Source: Ligustrum vulgare (lineage: Eukaryota > Streptophyta > Magnoliopsida > Lamiales > Oleaceae). Taken from it: a stretch of DNA of 64,000 nt. Made by a program: the position numbers and the translations under genes. The notes below the pieces were generated by a model. It ran no database searches. It worked only from the letters and a program-made list of their open reading frames with translations, and was not told where the DNA came from. The stretch covers positions 496,001 to 560,000 of the forward strand of contig OY743177.1 in assembly GCA_963555705.1 (NCBI GenBank), written 5' to 3'. Shown here one piece after another: positions 9,470-22,200 of this stretch. Within the stretch, counting starts at the first letter, position 1; each line of letters opens with the position of its first letter.

Positions 9470-9703
9470 TTGTAGTCTAGATTTATTTCTAGGTTATTTT
9501 CACTAATTCGAACTTTTAGCTTATTTAAATTTTTTCTTCTTTATTTCAGTTCATACATTTTCTTTCATTTGTTTCTCTCAGATTTGTGCATGCGAAGTTC
9601 GAGACACAGAGATCTTCTAGAAGTTGACCCAAAAATCGAACGCACTTTTCATCGCAAGTTAAGAGAGGCAAAATTAGCAGAAAAACAACAAAAATAGCAA
9701 GAT

Positions 9704-11861
9704 ATGGCAAACAACTTGGGAAATCAAGAATTGCAAGTGCAAGATGAAGGGACCATGCTAGTTGGGGACTTTATGACTCCGCAAATAATTCAAAATCAGT
9801 CAAGTATTGTCTACCCTCCATTTGGTCAGCCAAACTTCCAGTTAAAAACAAATGTTATCCATTTATTTCAAAATGGACATCAATTTTATGGAAGAGCTGA
9901 TGAAAATCCGCACACCCATGTATCAAGGTTTTTAGAGCTTTGCCAACACTTCAAGTATCAAGGGATATCAGATGATGCCATCAGACTTCGTCTTTTTCCG
10001 CATACTCTGAGAGATAGAGCTTTGGAATGGTTAGATTCTCGTCCTACAGCTAGCATAACTACATGGAATGATCTGGCTCAGAAGTTCTGTACAAAGCTCT
10101 TCCCACCAGTCAAAATTGCAAAGCTCAAGCACGACTTATCAGTATTTCAACAACGGGATGCAGAGTCATTCGATGAGGCATGGAACAGATTTAAAAACAT
10201 ACTCAGGAAGTGTCCTCATCATGGGATTTCGAGGGGAGTGCAAGTACAATATTTCTACGCAGGTTTGCTTCCTCAATTCAAAAGTCTAGTAGACTCGTCA
10301 TCTAATGGGTCACTTCTACTAAGACTATTGATGAAACATTAGAGTTATTTGAAAGAATTGCTAACACAAATGCAACGTGGGCCTCGGACCAGGTACTCCA
10401 AAAGAAACCTGCGGGAGTTTATGAGGTGGATAATTATATAGCCTTATCTGCAAAAATAGACTCTTTGGTAAGTAAGGTGGAAAGAATAGTAATAGCTGGA
10501 AATCCAATGAAGAATGTCAGAACACTTTGCGAAGAATGTGGTGCAGACCATAACACTTCAGATTGTCCTATCTTAGCTCAGCTACCAGAGCAAATTGATT
10601 TTGTTCAAGGGGGTGGTCGTCCACAGAATAATCCCTATTCAAATACATACAATCCAGGGTGGCGAAATCATCCTAACTGTGGATGGAGGGACAATCAAAA
10701 TATAGGCCACAACAACCTATGTACCAGCAAGAAGAGAAGAAATCTTCAATTGAAGATCTACTTGGGAAATTTATCGAGAAAATCGAACAGTATATGGGTA
10801 AAAATGATCACTTTATGAGAAGAACGGAGACTACACTTCAAAATCAACATACAGCTATAAAGAACCTGGAAACACAGGTGGGGCAGATGGCAATAGCTAT
10901 TTCAGGGAGACAGCACGGTGTTTTACCTAGCAACACAGAAATAAATCCTACAGAACATGTGAAAGCCATTACTCCTAGAAGTGGGATTCAACTACCAGAG
11001 ATCAATGTTAAACTGTCAGCTGTTAACCAAGATAAGGGGGTAGAACAGGAAGAAGAGCATAATCGAGCATCAGAAAATACTTCTGAAACAAAGGATGGGT
11101 CAAGTAAGGTGAAATCATTAATCAAGCCTTACGAGACTCCAATTCCTTTTCCACAGAGGTTAAAAAATCAGAAGGTGGACAAACAGTTCGAGAAATTTCG
11201 AAACATCTTCAAAAAGATCCATATCAACATCCCCTTCGCAGATGCACTTGCTCAAATGCCTAGTTATGAAAAATTCATGAAGGACATCCTAACACACAAA
11301 AGAGAGCTGGAGGAAAATGAGACAGTGATGCTTTCAGAGGGCTGCAGTGCTAGACTGCAAAATAAACTTCCACCGAAATTAAATGATTCAGGGAGTTTTA
11401 CTATACCTTGTAAAATTGGAAATTTTCACTTTGATAATGCTTTATGTGATTTAGGAGCAAGTATTAACTTGATGCCATTCTCTGTTTGCAGGAAACTAGG
11501 TTTGGGGGAACCGAAACCAACAACTGTAACTTTACATCTGGCAAACCGATCAATCACTTATCCAAGGGGAATAATTGAAGACATTATGGTAAAGGTGGAG
11601 AAAATTATTTTTCCAGCTGATTTTGTTGTGTTGGATATGGAAGAAGACAAGAATGTACCATTGATACTGGGGAGACCATTCTTGGGGACTGGGGGTGCGA
11701 TCATTGATGTGGGAAAAGGACAACTCAAGTTGCAGTTCGACAATGAGGAAATCACATTTGATGTCTATAAAGCAATGAAGTACCCTACCCCCATCAAGTT
11801 CATGCTATCGAGTCGATGTTGTAGATGGGGCAGTACAGGAAGCAGTACGGGAAGTATTTAG
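9704..11861 (+). pseudogene. gag: Athila gag-protease, frameshifted
   Basis: ATG at 9704 opens a capsid domain (retrotransposon gag fold, with FYGRADENPHTHVSRFLELC and DRALEWLDSRP motifs). The frame ends at 10342 after a frameshift near 10315. It resumes in another frame with a short zinc-knuckle-like CEECGADHNTSDC at about 10529-10567, and shifts again near 10700. The last frame (10683-11861) contains a coiled linker (TTLQNQHTAIKNLETQVGQM). It also contains a retropepsin domain with DLGAS at the active site and ILGRPFL near its end. A third frameshift around 11790 separates it from RT. The protein is clearly not functional. Confidence 0.85.
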
Positions 11862-11862
11862 C

Positions 11863-13563
11863 TTGAAAGCAGTCATCATGAATTCAACTTTCATAAATTC
11901 ACTGTCAAAAGAAGAGCTTGAAGCATGCAAGGAATTTTTGGCTAACCCTCCATACAGACGCAGAACACGTTTTGAGGAATTGGGGATGAGTTCTACAAAG
12001 CCACTTCCATCCATTCAGCAACCTCCAAAGTTAGAAATCAAGCAGCTACCACCTCACCTTCGCTATGCATACTTGGGGGAGTCTTCTACTTTTCCACTCA
12101 TAGTGGCGAGCTCTATTACAGAGGTTGAAGAAGAGAAACTACTTGGAGTTCTGCGGGATCACAAAAGGGCTATTGGGTGGACCATTGCTGACATAAGAGG
12201 CATCAATTCGGCACTTTGCATGCACAAAATACTAATGGAAGACAAATTTAAACCAACGGTGGATGGACAAAGGAGGTTGAACCCAAATATGAAAGAGGTG
12301 GTTAGAGCAGAAGTGATGAAACTTTTGGATGCAGGAATTATTTATCCCATATCAGATAGTGGTTGGGTCAGTCCAGTTCAGGTTGTACCAAAGAAAGGGG
12401 GAATCACAGTAGTGCAAAATGAATAGAACGAGCTAATCCCAACAAGAACAGTTACTGGGTGGAGAGTTTGCATAGACTATCGCAAACTCAACAATGCAAC
12501 AAGGAAGGATCACTTTTCCCTTCCTTTTATTGATCAGATGTTAGAAAGATTAGCAGGCCATTCACATTATTGTTTTCTAGATGGATATTCAAGGTATAAT
12601 CAGATCGCCATCGCGCCAGAAGATCAGGAGAAGACAACATTTACCTGCCCCTATGGTACTTTTGCCTATCGCCGAATGCCATTTGGTTTATGTAATGCTC
12701 CAGCCACGTTTCAACGATGCATGATGGCCATTTTCTCTTATATGGTAGAAAAATTCATTGAAGTGTTCATGGACGACTTTTCAGTTTTTGGATCTTTATT
12801 TGACGAGTGCTTGGAACACTTGAAACTGGTTCTACAAAGATGTGAAGAAACGAATTTGGTGCTCAACTGGGAGAAGTGTCACTTTATGGTGAATGAAGAA
12901 ATCGTTTTAGGGCACAGGATTTCAGAAAAGGGCATTGAGGTAGACAAAGCAAAAATTCAAGTAATTGAGAAGCTACCACCTCCAACTTCAGTAAAAGGTG
13001 TTCGAAGTTTTCTTGGCCACGCAGGATTCTACAGGCGCTTCATTAAAGACTTCTCGAAAATCACAAAACCTTTGTGTAATTTTTTGGTGAAAGAGGTGTC
13101 ATTTATTTTCTCTGAAGAATGTTTGGTAGCTTTCAATACTTTGAAGGAGAGATTAATATATGCCCCGGTGATCATCGCACCTGATTGGGAATTACCATTT
13201 GAGTTGATGTGCGATGCAAGTGATTATGCAGTAGGAGCAGTTCTGGAGCAACGAAGAGGAAAAATATTTCACGTGATCTACTATGCTAGCCGGACTCTCA
13301 ATGATGCACAGCTTAATTACACCACTACTGAGAAGGAGCTACTTGCTGTTGTCTTTGCATTTGATAAATTTCTTTCTTATCTGGTGGGGTCAAAGGTAAC
13401 AGTTTACACAGACCACTCTGCATTGAAATATTTGTTGATTAAAAAGGATGCAAAACCCAGGTTGATCAGATGGATACTGCTGTTGCAAGAATTTGATTCG
13501 AAAATCAAGGATAAAAAGGGATGCGAGAATGTAGTAGCAGATCATCTGTCTCGCCTTGAATAG
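11863..13563 (+). pseudogene. pol: Athila reverse transcriptase-RNase H, interrupted
   Basis: One frame holds the RT N-terminus (PHLRYAYLGE, DIRGINSALCMHKI). An in-frame TAG (12424-12426) follows VVQNE. The frame then continues with [37 protein letters not shown] and the catalytic box FMDD (about 12766-12777). RNase H follows with [22 protein letters not shown] and [10 protein letters not shown], and the module ends at DHLSRLE. The catalytic residues of RT and RNase H that I can see are present. The nonsense codon and the flanking frameshifts prevent polyprotein expression. Confidence 0.9.
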
Positions 13564-13574
13564 GAAAAGGAGCC

Positions 13575-14930
13575 AGTGTTGCTGATATTAGTGAAGTATT
13601 CCCAGATGAGCAATTGTTTGGTGTAGAGGAGGCTCCGTGGTATGCAGACATCGTGAACTATCTGGAAAAAATCATCATTCCACCTGGATACTCGAGTCAT
13701 CAGAAGAAGAAATTCTTTTCTGACTTGAAATATTATTTTTGGGAAGATCCTATTATTTATAAAAGGTGCCCGGATCAGATTATTAGGAGGTGTGTGCCAG
13801 AAAATGAAGCAGTCAAAATATTGGAGCAATGTCATTCTTTTGCGTATGGTGGTCACTTTGGAGCTTCTAAAACGGCTGCAAAAGTTCTACAGTCAGGATT
13901 CTATTGGCCTACCATATTCAAGGACGCCTATGTACTGGTGTAAAATTGTGAAAGGTGTCAACGGACCGGGAACATATCTAGGAGAAATGAAATACCTCTT
14001 AACAGTGTTCTAGAAGTGGAATTTTTTGACGTTTGGGAAATATATTTCATGGGTCCATTCATCCCTTCCTACTCAAATCAGTACATTCTTGTAGCAGTGG
14101 ATTATGTATCTAAATGGGTTGAAGCTGTTACGTTACCTACAAATGATGGCCGCGTGATGATGGATTTTCTAAAGAAAGTCATTTTTGCAAGGCATGGCAC
14201 TCCACGAGCTATAATCAGTGATGGAGGTAAACATTTTTGTAACAAGCAGTTTGAACAACTACTGGTCAAATATGGAGTAAAACACAGGGTTGCCACTCCA
14301 TACCACCCCCAAACTAGTGGATAGGTGGAAGTCTCCAATAGGGAGCTTAAGAGGATCCTTGAGGTGACAGTGAATTCAACAAGGAATGACCGGTCCAAGA
14401 AGCTCGACAATGCATTGTGGGCTTACAGGACAGCTTTCAAAACACCCATTGGAATGTCTCCATATCGCCTCATATTTGGGAAGGCATGCCACATACCCGT
14501 TGAGCTAGAGCACAAGGCTTTTTGGGCCGTGAAGAAGTTGAATTTTGATTTACAAGCAGCGGGGGAGAAAAGGTTATTGCAACTAAACGAAATGGATGAA
14601 TTTAGGTTGGAAGCATATGAGAGTTCAAAATTGTATAAGGAATGCACCAAAAAATGGCACGAAAAGCATATTCAAAGAAAGGATTTTGAGGTTGGTCAAC
14701 GGGTTCTACTATATAATTCTCGCTTCAAATTGTTTTCGGGAAAACTAAGATCAAGGTGGTCGGGTCCCTAGTCGGTAACCAAGGTCTATCCATTCGGGGC
14801 AGTTGAAATCACTCATGAAGAGAATGACACATTTAAAGTAAATGGACAATGCTTGAAGCCTTATTGGGGTGGTGATTTCTCTAAAGAAAAGACCACCACT
14901 ACTGTTACCTCACCGGAGTAAATCCCGAGA
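13575..14930 (+). pseudogene. pol: Athila integrase with lost catalytic Asp and three stops
   Basis: One frame covers the HHCC zinc-binding region ([25 protein letters not shown]) and the catalytic core. The first catalytic residue is changed: the usual IDFMGP reads IYFMGP, with Tyr encoded at 14043-14045. The second Asp (ISDGGKHF) and the Glu after PQTSG remain. Stops lie at 13941, 14322 and 14769. Two of them are explained by C-to-T change of CAA or CAG codons. The C-terminal domain ([18 protein letters not shown]) is recognisable. The Asp loss alone would abolish integration chemistry. Confidence 0.9.
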
Positions 14931-16192
14931 AAGTCGAGCTTAAGACTATAAATGAAGCGCTCTATGGGAGGCAACCCATATTTCTTCCTTTTTATTTACA
15001 TTGCTTTCCTTTGTTATTTTAGTTTATTTTATGTTATTTTATTATTTTAAGGTGCATGACTTCATTTTTGCATTTTGATACTTTTGCATTTCAAGTTGAC
15101 ACTTCATATTCTCACATTTTGCATGTATAGAAAGTTAGGTAGATTATTAGCCAAATAATGTTCTTACCAATCATTCACACAGTCACCCACCTAAAACATG
15201 TTATCTATTCTCATAATTCATGTTCATGCATCATAAAATATGTTGGAGTAGAGCACGAGTCAAAAACAAAACTGAAAAAAAATATTCATTAGGTAAAGCG
15301 TGCGACCCCGCACGGTTGAAAACTAGGCGCTGGATAGTTTTAATAACCGAGTAGCTGGGTTGTTTAAAAAAAAACACAACCCGACGCTGCCTCTCTAAAA
15401 AAAAAAAAAAAAAAAAAATGCCCGCCCTCAAATTCTTTGAAAAAATCTTCTTGCTTGCACTACATTGGTGAAATCAAACATCTCCAACACATTCAAATCA
15501 AGAATTCAAGGTAAGTTTCACTAAAATTTTGCGTTTTTGCCCTAAGTTTCGAATTTTTTACCTATGTTGTAAATTCGATTTTGATGCTTCATGGAGGATG
15601 GGACTAGGTAGAAAATGGTGTAATTGTTGATGGGAATTGATGTTAGGAAAATTTGGGAGTGATATATGCATATATTGTTATGATTTTCACCACATTTCAA
15701 CAATGCATTCAAGGTGCTCGACAAAATGCTAATGTGAGATTCATGCCCCATTTGAAAATTTTGTCTGAACCATTATCTTCACTGCATGCTTGGGGTTAAT
15801 TTCTTGCAATAAATTCATGTTTTGATCAATTGGAATGCATAAAAAGCTTAGAATTCATATTTACAAGTGTTGCACCTTCATTGCACCTCCATTGCACCAC
15901 TGCAGCCTCACTGCACACTTTTGTCCCTTTGGTTCTTGACTCAAATGACCTTCGTTTTTACTTGAAATTTTAGTATGTTGTAGATGAGATAATGTACTTT
16001 CATATGCCCGAAGATGTCCCAGAAAAATTTTAATTTTTCGAGGTGATATCCGAGGTCAAAAAGCACCACTCACCCATATTTTCTTCTTTCTCTTTTATGC
16101 ATTTTCATAAGTTTGGGTGTGCTCTCATTGTTGTTACATTTCATACCTACTCTATTGAGTCTAATATTCCCTAATTATCATTTGTAGGTACA
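14931..16192 (+). other. Athila noncoding spacer between integrase and the extra ORF
   Basis: This stretch has no conserved coding frame. It contains an A-run at about 15397-15419 and a small CGTGC/GCACG inverted repeat near 15300 that echoes the LTR palindromes. A pyrimidine-rich tract precedes the extra ORF. Spacers of this size are normal in Athila elements and may hold a splice acceptor for the downstream ORF; I cannot locate one with certainty. Confidence 0.6.
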
Positions 16193-17471
16193 ATGACACC
16201 CCGAAAAGCCCAAGTTCCACCACGCAAGGGCAAGGGAAAAGCGGGGTCATCAAAAAGGCCAATGAGACACCCGTCTAGCTCGGACTCCGATTCTGAGGAG
16301 TTCGACAAAGGATCAATCCAGAGATTCATGGGTCCAGAAGAGCAGAAATTGTTCGATGAAAATCTCATGAAAAAAAGGTTTTTGGGGGGAAAGGGAGGTG
16401 ATACTAACTGACTTCCCACACTATGCGTTGGTCCACCTCATAGAGCATGCAGGATGACACAAGCTCGCATCCACACCACATAGAGTCTACCCACTGCTGG
16501 TAAAGGAATTTTTTAAAAACTGTAATCCATCTGTTGATACCGAAGGAGCAGAGTATAGGGGCCGGACTTGGGTGCGTGGTAAGTGGATCCACTTTTCTCC
16601 TGCGGTGATAGAGAGAGTTCTTGAATTGACTAGGGATGGGATAGAGTCAATACCAGGGGATATTGAAATTGACATGATCACTCGATTCTTGTACGACCGA
16701 GAGGATGCGGTGCTAGAGAGGCCAGGGCGATTTGTGCACAGAGAGCTTACTGACTCCTTAAAGATCTTGCATATCTTTGTGTGTCATAACATCAACCCCA
16801 CGTCGCATCGCACTACATTCAACGTGGAGAGGGCCCGACTGCTACACCACTTGGCAAGGGGGCGCAACATAGACTTGGGGCGGCACATATTTGACTTCAT
16901 CATCACTCTTACGTTCCAGTTGGATACTAGGCGAGGTATTTTATTCCCCAGTCTCATCAATGCCATTTGTCTAGCCGAGGGAGTTGAGTTACTCCCTCAT
17001 GAGGAGCCTGATCCCTTAGAAGCCACTATTAGCCGAAAGACTATGGAAAATGTACGGGGACCCAGGGCACCTCCAGCTCCTGAAGATATCCCGGGGCCAG
17101 TTATGGGAGATCTAGCACAACCAGCCCCACCTGCACCTCCGGTAGATGACAGGCTCTTGCGACAGATCATGACTGAGCTTACATTGATGGAGCATAGGTT
17201 GGCTGCTAGGCACAAAGTGGTCATGGGGATACTAACTCGCCAGGATGGGAGGATGGACATGCTGGAAACTCAGATGCAGGGTTTGATTCGAGCCGATATT
17301 CCTACTGAGCAGAGGCTGGCTCGATGCATCTGGGCGGAGGTCTGCCGACAGCAGACACGTATCATGACTCGCCTGACCTCCATGGAGCACAGACTCGAGA
17401 CCCTGGAGCCTAGGCATGGACGCGATCTACATGACCCATCAGATCCATGTGCAGGGCCCTCACATCAGTAG
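16193..17471 (+). pseudogene. Athila extra (env-position) ORF, plant transposon-protein type
   Basis: ATG at 16193 (MTPRKAQVPPRKGKGKAGSS) starts a basic, Ser/Asp-rich N-terminus. A frameshift near 16390 and a TGA at 16455 break it. The main frame (16572-17471) reads RGKWIHFSPAVIERVLELTR and includes DIEIDMITRFLYDRE. A Pro-rich linker and a C-terminal coiled region follow (MTELTLMEHRLAARH and MTRLTSMEHRLETLE). It resembles the 'putative plant transposon protein' domain found downstream of pol in Athila elements. I see no signal peptide or membrane segment, so an envelope role is not supported. Confidence 0.7.
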
Positions 17472-19060
17472 CAGCCTATATACACCAGGGAAGTGTTTGA
17501 TCTTTTTGGTTGTACTTTGCCTCATTTTTCTTAGTTTTTTGTTTACATTGAGGGCAATGTACTATTTTTGTTTGGGGGTGGTGTATTCGGCTTACCTTAT
17601 AATGTTAGTATTGATGTGTATAACTGCTCTACTATCTATTGGAACTCTATTTTGCTGAATTTATTAGAATTTGCTCAGATTTTCTCTCGATTTAGGATTT
17701 TATTGTATTCCATCTAAAAATAAATAAATAAATAAATAAATATTTTGTTTTTGCTGATTTGTTTGTTGTCTGTGATGTAGTTCGATTTATTTATATATTT
17801 TAGTTGAGACTTGAGACATCATGAAAACCTACATTTTCTTATTTTACTTATTTCATGCTAAACTTTGTTAAACTTGAGCACATAGCCGAAGTCAAATAAT
17901 TGCTTGTGTAGGGGAATGCTTGATACGTGTGGGGTAAACTTGTGCACTCGGGATATAGAATTGACTGAAAAATCCCAAACCTTAAAAAATTTAGATCCCT
18001 ACCTGAAATGTAGAACCAAACTGCTCAAGCAGCAGTTTGGGAGTGGAAAGGTTAGTATGAGTAGTTGTTGATGGATTGAGAATCTGAAGTTTTAATTTTT
18101 GCATCTGTAGTGTAAGGGGTTTTGATGAATAGGTATAAACCATAATAACCACCACAAAAACAGAAAAATGCCGAAGGTCTTATTCTACTCTTCAAATGCC
18201 TTATTGACTCGAGCAAGTAAGTCTGAGGGGTTCTCTGAACGTCGTACCCTAAGCTCAACTGAGTTGGGAGCAGTCAACATAAAGCTCGCTATAGGGGTCA
18301 ACTAGAAAGCAAGTACAGAGAGTGGACTTACACATAAGACGTTAAAACATCTTTAACTTTTCTGTTTAAGCCTTTATGACTCGGGTAATTAAGTCTTGGG
18401 GGTTCTCTGAACCTGGTACCCTAAGGTTGGGAGTTGCCGACCTAAAGCTCGCTACAGGGGTCATATAGAAAGCAAGTATAAAAAGTATTGCACAAAGATA
18501 GTAAAAGACAAGGTCATTAAAAGAAAAAGTCGTCCAAATAAAAGAAAAATGAATTAAAATGGTATAAGCTTTGTTGATTGAAATCCCTAACACCTTATAA
18601 ATTATTCTCAATTTGTCATGCCAACTTTTCTAATCCTAACTGCCTTGTATGGAAAAATGCAATGTATACATGTTTAGAAACCACATCAATAGGAAAAACC
18701 TCGGGAGGTGAGAGAAAAGCAGTAAGGTTGTGATTATCCATGAGAGTGTAAGGAAAATCAAAATAAAGTATTGTTGACCACATGGGATTGGGGTTTATTT
18801 CTGCATAACCAGCCACACAGTATTAGGTATAACCTTACATGAGTATGCAGTTGTCTTCTGGCTATTCATACACACACATGAAAAGTTGAGCATGGAATAA
18901 GTAACAAATATTTTAGCGTGTTGTTTGATTGTCTTTCTGGAATGTGTATTTTGAGCCGAACCTGAGACATAAAAGTAAGCAAGTCAACTGACGAGTCAAT
19001 GTTATTTTTCTTGGAGTCGTGTTTCAGTTTTATTTGTTCGAGGACGAACTATGATTCTAG
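17472..19060 (+). other. Athila 3' noncoding region with diverged tandem repeats
   Basis: A unit of about 110-130 bases beginning GACTCG and containing GGGGTTCTCTGAAC occurs at about 18199-18320 and again at about 18376-18480. An (AAAT)n run is at about 17716-17742. No coding frame is supported. Confidence 0.6.
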
Positions 19061-19072
19061 TTTGGGGGTATT
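19061..19072 (+). other. Athila polypurine tract
   Basis: TTTGGGGGTATT directly precedes the 3' LTR, the expected site for plus-strand priming. Confidence 0.75.
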
Positions 19073-20545
19073 TGATAAGTGCATTTTATGCACTTATTTA
19101 CGTGCTTAAATTAGGGTTTTATATAGTCGTTTGAGAGTAATTGCTACTAATTTATCCATCATTTTTATATATTTCAGTTTTATCTCGAAATCAAGAGAAT
19201 GAAGCAATTAGAGAAAATAATGAGCAAAAGGGAAGGAAATTGGAGCATAATTGAGCAAAGCAAGAGTACTGGATGCGGAACATGGATAAAGAAGGAGAAT
19301 CGTGGAAGAAAAGATGAAATCGAAGATTTTCAGAAGTATAAGGATCAAAATGTTTCAATCAGAAGATGAGGACTTGAGGAGAAATAAAGTATGACGACCA
19401 AGTTGCAGAAATTAAAAGATGAAAATTGCTGTCAGATTTACAACCGTGCGGCCTCACGGTTGAATACTGCATGCGGCCGCACGAACAGAAAAAAGGGCGA
19501 CTGAAAGGCAGGTTTTAGAGTCTGCGACCGCAACAAATTCTACCATGCGGTCGCACGGTAGTCCCGACTGGGCCACTAGTGGGCTTTTCACACGAATTCT
19601 GATAAAACTCATCCCTTTTCACCTAGGTCAGAGGGAGGCATATAAATAGAACAGGTTGCACGAATTTTGAGACTCTCTCTTAACCTAATACAACAAACAG
19701 CATATACAAGCTTTGTAGAGTGAATTTTTGGAGGAATCATCATCAAATTCTTGGACTTTTCATATTCTAGGTGATGGAATTTTTTATATTTGTGATTTTC
19801 TATTAACAATGTATCAGGCTAATTTTCTATAGTGCTGGGATTATGGTGAAGTCTTAGATACTTATTTTATGCTTTGGTTTATTTAATTCTATGATACTTG
19901 GTATTTTGAGTAATTGATTTGTACTTAGTTTCATCTATAATTTCGATGGATGAATTATATGATGGTTGTGGCGATTTTTCTATGATCGAAAGAATGGAAT
20001 TTTGCTAGACTTGAATCAATGGCCATGGGGTTCGATAGGGATAGAAATATACCACTATGCCCTATGTGATCTTTTCATGTTCATGTTTTTTTAATGATTT
20101 TCTAAATATTTGCATTCATCATAGAAATATAGGTGGATCGTAATTAGAAAATGGCTTAATTCTTGTTCGAAAGAGAGTCTTAGGCATTATAGGAACATTG
20201 ATCATCAATAATATACCTTGTCATGAATTATTTAAACCATAGTGTGAAATATCGATACTAAGATGGATTCTAAATCCTAGCACTTCGTTCACATATATTT
20301 GTTAAACAAATTTCGCATTTCCATTTAGTTGTTTCTTTGTTCAATAACTTTAGATTTATTTGGTACTTTAGTCTAATCATTTAGGATCCTCTATAAACCA
20401 CGTTACAATTATTTGTTTCGGTTAAGGTTAATAATCTAAGAAAATAGATCTACTCAATCCTTGTGGGAACTACATTCGGACTCAATTCCATTTTATTACT
20501 TGTTCGATACCGTACACTTGCGATAAGAGTAAAAATAATCAATCA
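19073..20545 (+). repeat. Athila 3' LTR (1,473 bp)
   Basis: It is a direct repeat of 7970-9445 with scattered differences. In the 14-bp palindrome one CpG has become CpA (CATGCGGCCGCACG at about 19468-19481). That is the change expected from deamination of methylated cytosine. Confidence 0.9.
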
Positions 20546-21570
20546 ATACATAATATTATATTTCTCTCTCCTCTCTCACCGTTACATTCTCTCTCTCAAT
20601 CAATATTATTTTTTCTCTTTCCTATCTCTAAAAAATTCCTTATCAAGTGTAAAACTCTCACCATTCGGATGAATCCAGATCTGAAATTTTGAAAATCCTA
20701 ACAATGAAAAACTCAACACACCCACTACCTATCAGAAGTAGGAGAAAGGAGTTTTCGTGCCAGAAGGTTTGGAAACTGGATCGTGGTAGCTGGTGGCGGT
20801 GGGGAGTGGTCACTCCCTGATCGATCCTCAGTGTCACCACCGACAAATGCTTCTGCCGTCCTCGCCGCTACGTTTTGATATTTTTGTCTTTTGGGGAAGG
20901 AGATGTTAAGAGAAGTCTTAGGATTTATTTCTATAATCTATTTTCCAGCCGTCACGACCAGAAGGATGCCTGCTTGCGCAGAAGAAAGTCTGCCACTCGT
21001 AGAAGGCCGGCTATTATGCAAAAGGTCTCACCGCACATGAGGTAACCGCTACAAGGAAATCATTGGCAATCCGTCGTACAAGATGCCGCGTTCGACGATG
21101 GTGCTTCCAATCTGATTGTGTTAAGGATTATTAATTCGCCTACTGCAGCGGGCGGTGGTGGTGTCGAGGCAGAGGAGCAGCTTCCAGTTGAGATCTTCCA
21201 TTTTCGGCGATGGCAGGTGGCGGCTCCGACGGCGTCGTAGGGCTCCACTCAAGCTTCACATGTTGTGTTGCTTGTTTTCGTACTGTCATTATGTGCATTT
21301 ATCTGCATTTCACTTTCACTCAGTCTGAGTGGCACTAGACTTGAGGTTCCTACTGGTTAAAAGAGAAGACAGGAAGTGGATGAATTTTATATCAAATAAG
21401 AAAAGAAATTTTCAATGTTTGAAGTGTTATTTTGTATTTGGATTTTGTGTTGGTATTTTGTAATATAACAGATCATTATAGGAAGTTTTAGAAATTAATT
21501 TCCCTGTTTGAAGTGTTGATTTGATTGTAATTTCGTACTGTTCTTAATTGTAATTGCATCATGTCTTTGT
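20546..21570. other. Unassigned segment right of the Athila element
   Basis: The first part is CT-rich. GC-richer pieces follow (about 20740-20880 and 20940-21250) that look like eroded coding sequence, but I find no frame I can name. It may belong to a DNA transposon whose right end is near 22195. Confidence 0.3.
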
Positions 21571-22200
21571 GCTGAAATTTTTATGAACATTACAAAGTAT
21601 TACTGAACATTACGACACAACATTATAAGGATTGTAATGTTACATAAATTACAATTGCACAATATTACAATAACTGTAACACTGCTTCAATTTGAACCGA
21701 CACGAAAAAAATAATAGTAATTAATATTACACAACTTTGGTCGTAAATTACAACACGTTACACAACATTACAGAACGATAACTGTTAATTATTGACTGTA
21801 ATATGTAATATTACATAACATTATCTGACTGTAAAATTACATGACATTACATATTGTACTCGCCAGAAAATCTGGTGCTATCTTACCTGTAATGGTCGTC
21901 GGAAATATGAAGATCGAAGATGTTGAAGATTACAGACTGCCAAGAGAGAGAAATTATGCTGGAAGATTTTTTGGAATATTATAACTGCCTAAATTAATCC
22001 ATACACAAATGGTAACTACCTCTTAATTAATAGATTACATATCTATTTAAAAAATCAAATAAAATACACACTCTCTCCTACATTCTGGCATTTTTCTAAA
22101 ACTAGGGATCAAAATTATATAATATTACGAATAATTTCAAAAACCGGTATTTTTCAATTACAGGGCATTACACCTAGGTAGTTACGTAATTTTCCCTATA
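21571..22200. repeat. ATTACA-motif cluster, probable subterminal region of a DNA transposon
   Basis: Between about 21575 and 21880 the words ATTACA, TGTAAT and close variants recur many times on both strands. The stretch to about 22195 ends with GCATTACACCTAGGTAGTT and TTTTCCCT. Dense short motifs on both strands near an end are typical of transposase-binding subterminal repeats. I found no matching left terminus; it may have been removed where the Athila element lies. Confidence 0.35.

Larger units (their letters stand above)
7970..20545 (+). mobile_element. Athila-type Ty3/Gypsy retrotransposon, full length but dead (12.6 kb)
   Basis: The LTRs at 7970-9445 and 19073-20545 are direct repeats starting TGATAAGT and ending ATCA. 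The internal order is primer site, gag, protease, RT-RNase H, integrase, a noncoding spacer, an extra ORF, noncoding repeats and a polypurine tract. This order, the tRNA-Asp-type primer site and the extra ORF define the Athila lineage. Every coding module carries frameshifts or stops. The flanks do not form a target-site duplication (ACTCT at 7965-7969 against ATACA at 20546-20550), which suggests recombination or a deletion at one edge. Confidence 0.9.

Noticed and set aside
16997..17260. Minus-strand frame in the Athila extra ORF
   Set aside because: It overlaps the better supported plus-strand ORF and has no known motif.
16193..17471. Athila extra ORF as a retroviral envelope gene
   Set aside because: I see no signal peptide, fusion peptide or transmembrane segment. 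The sequence fits the plant transposon-protein domain better.
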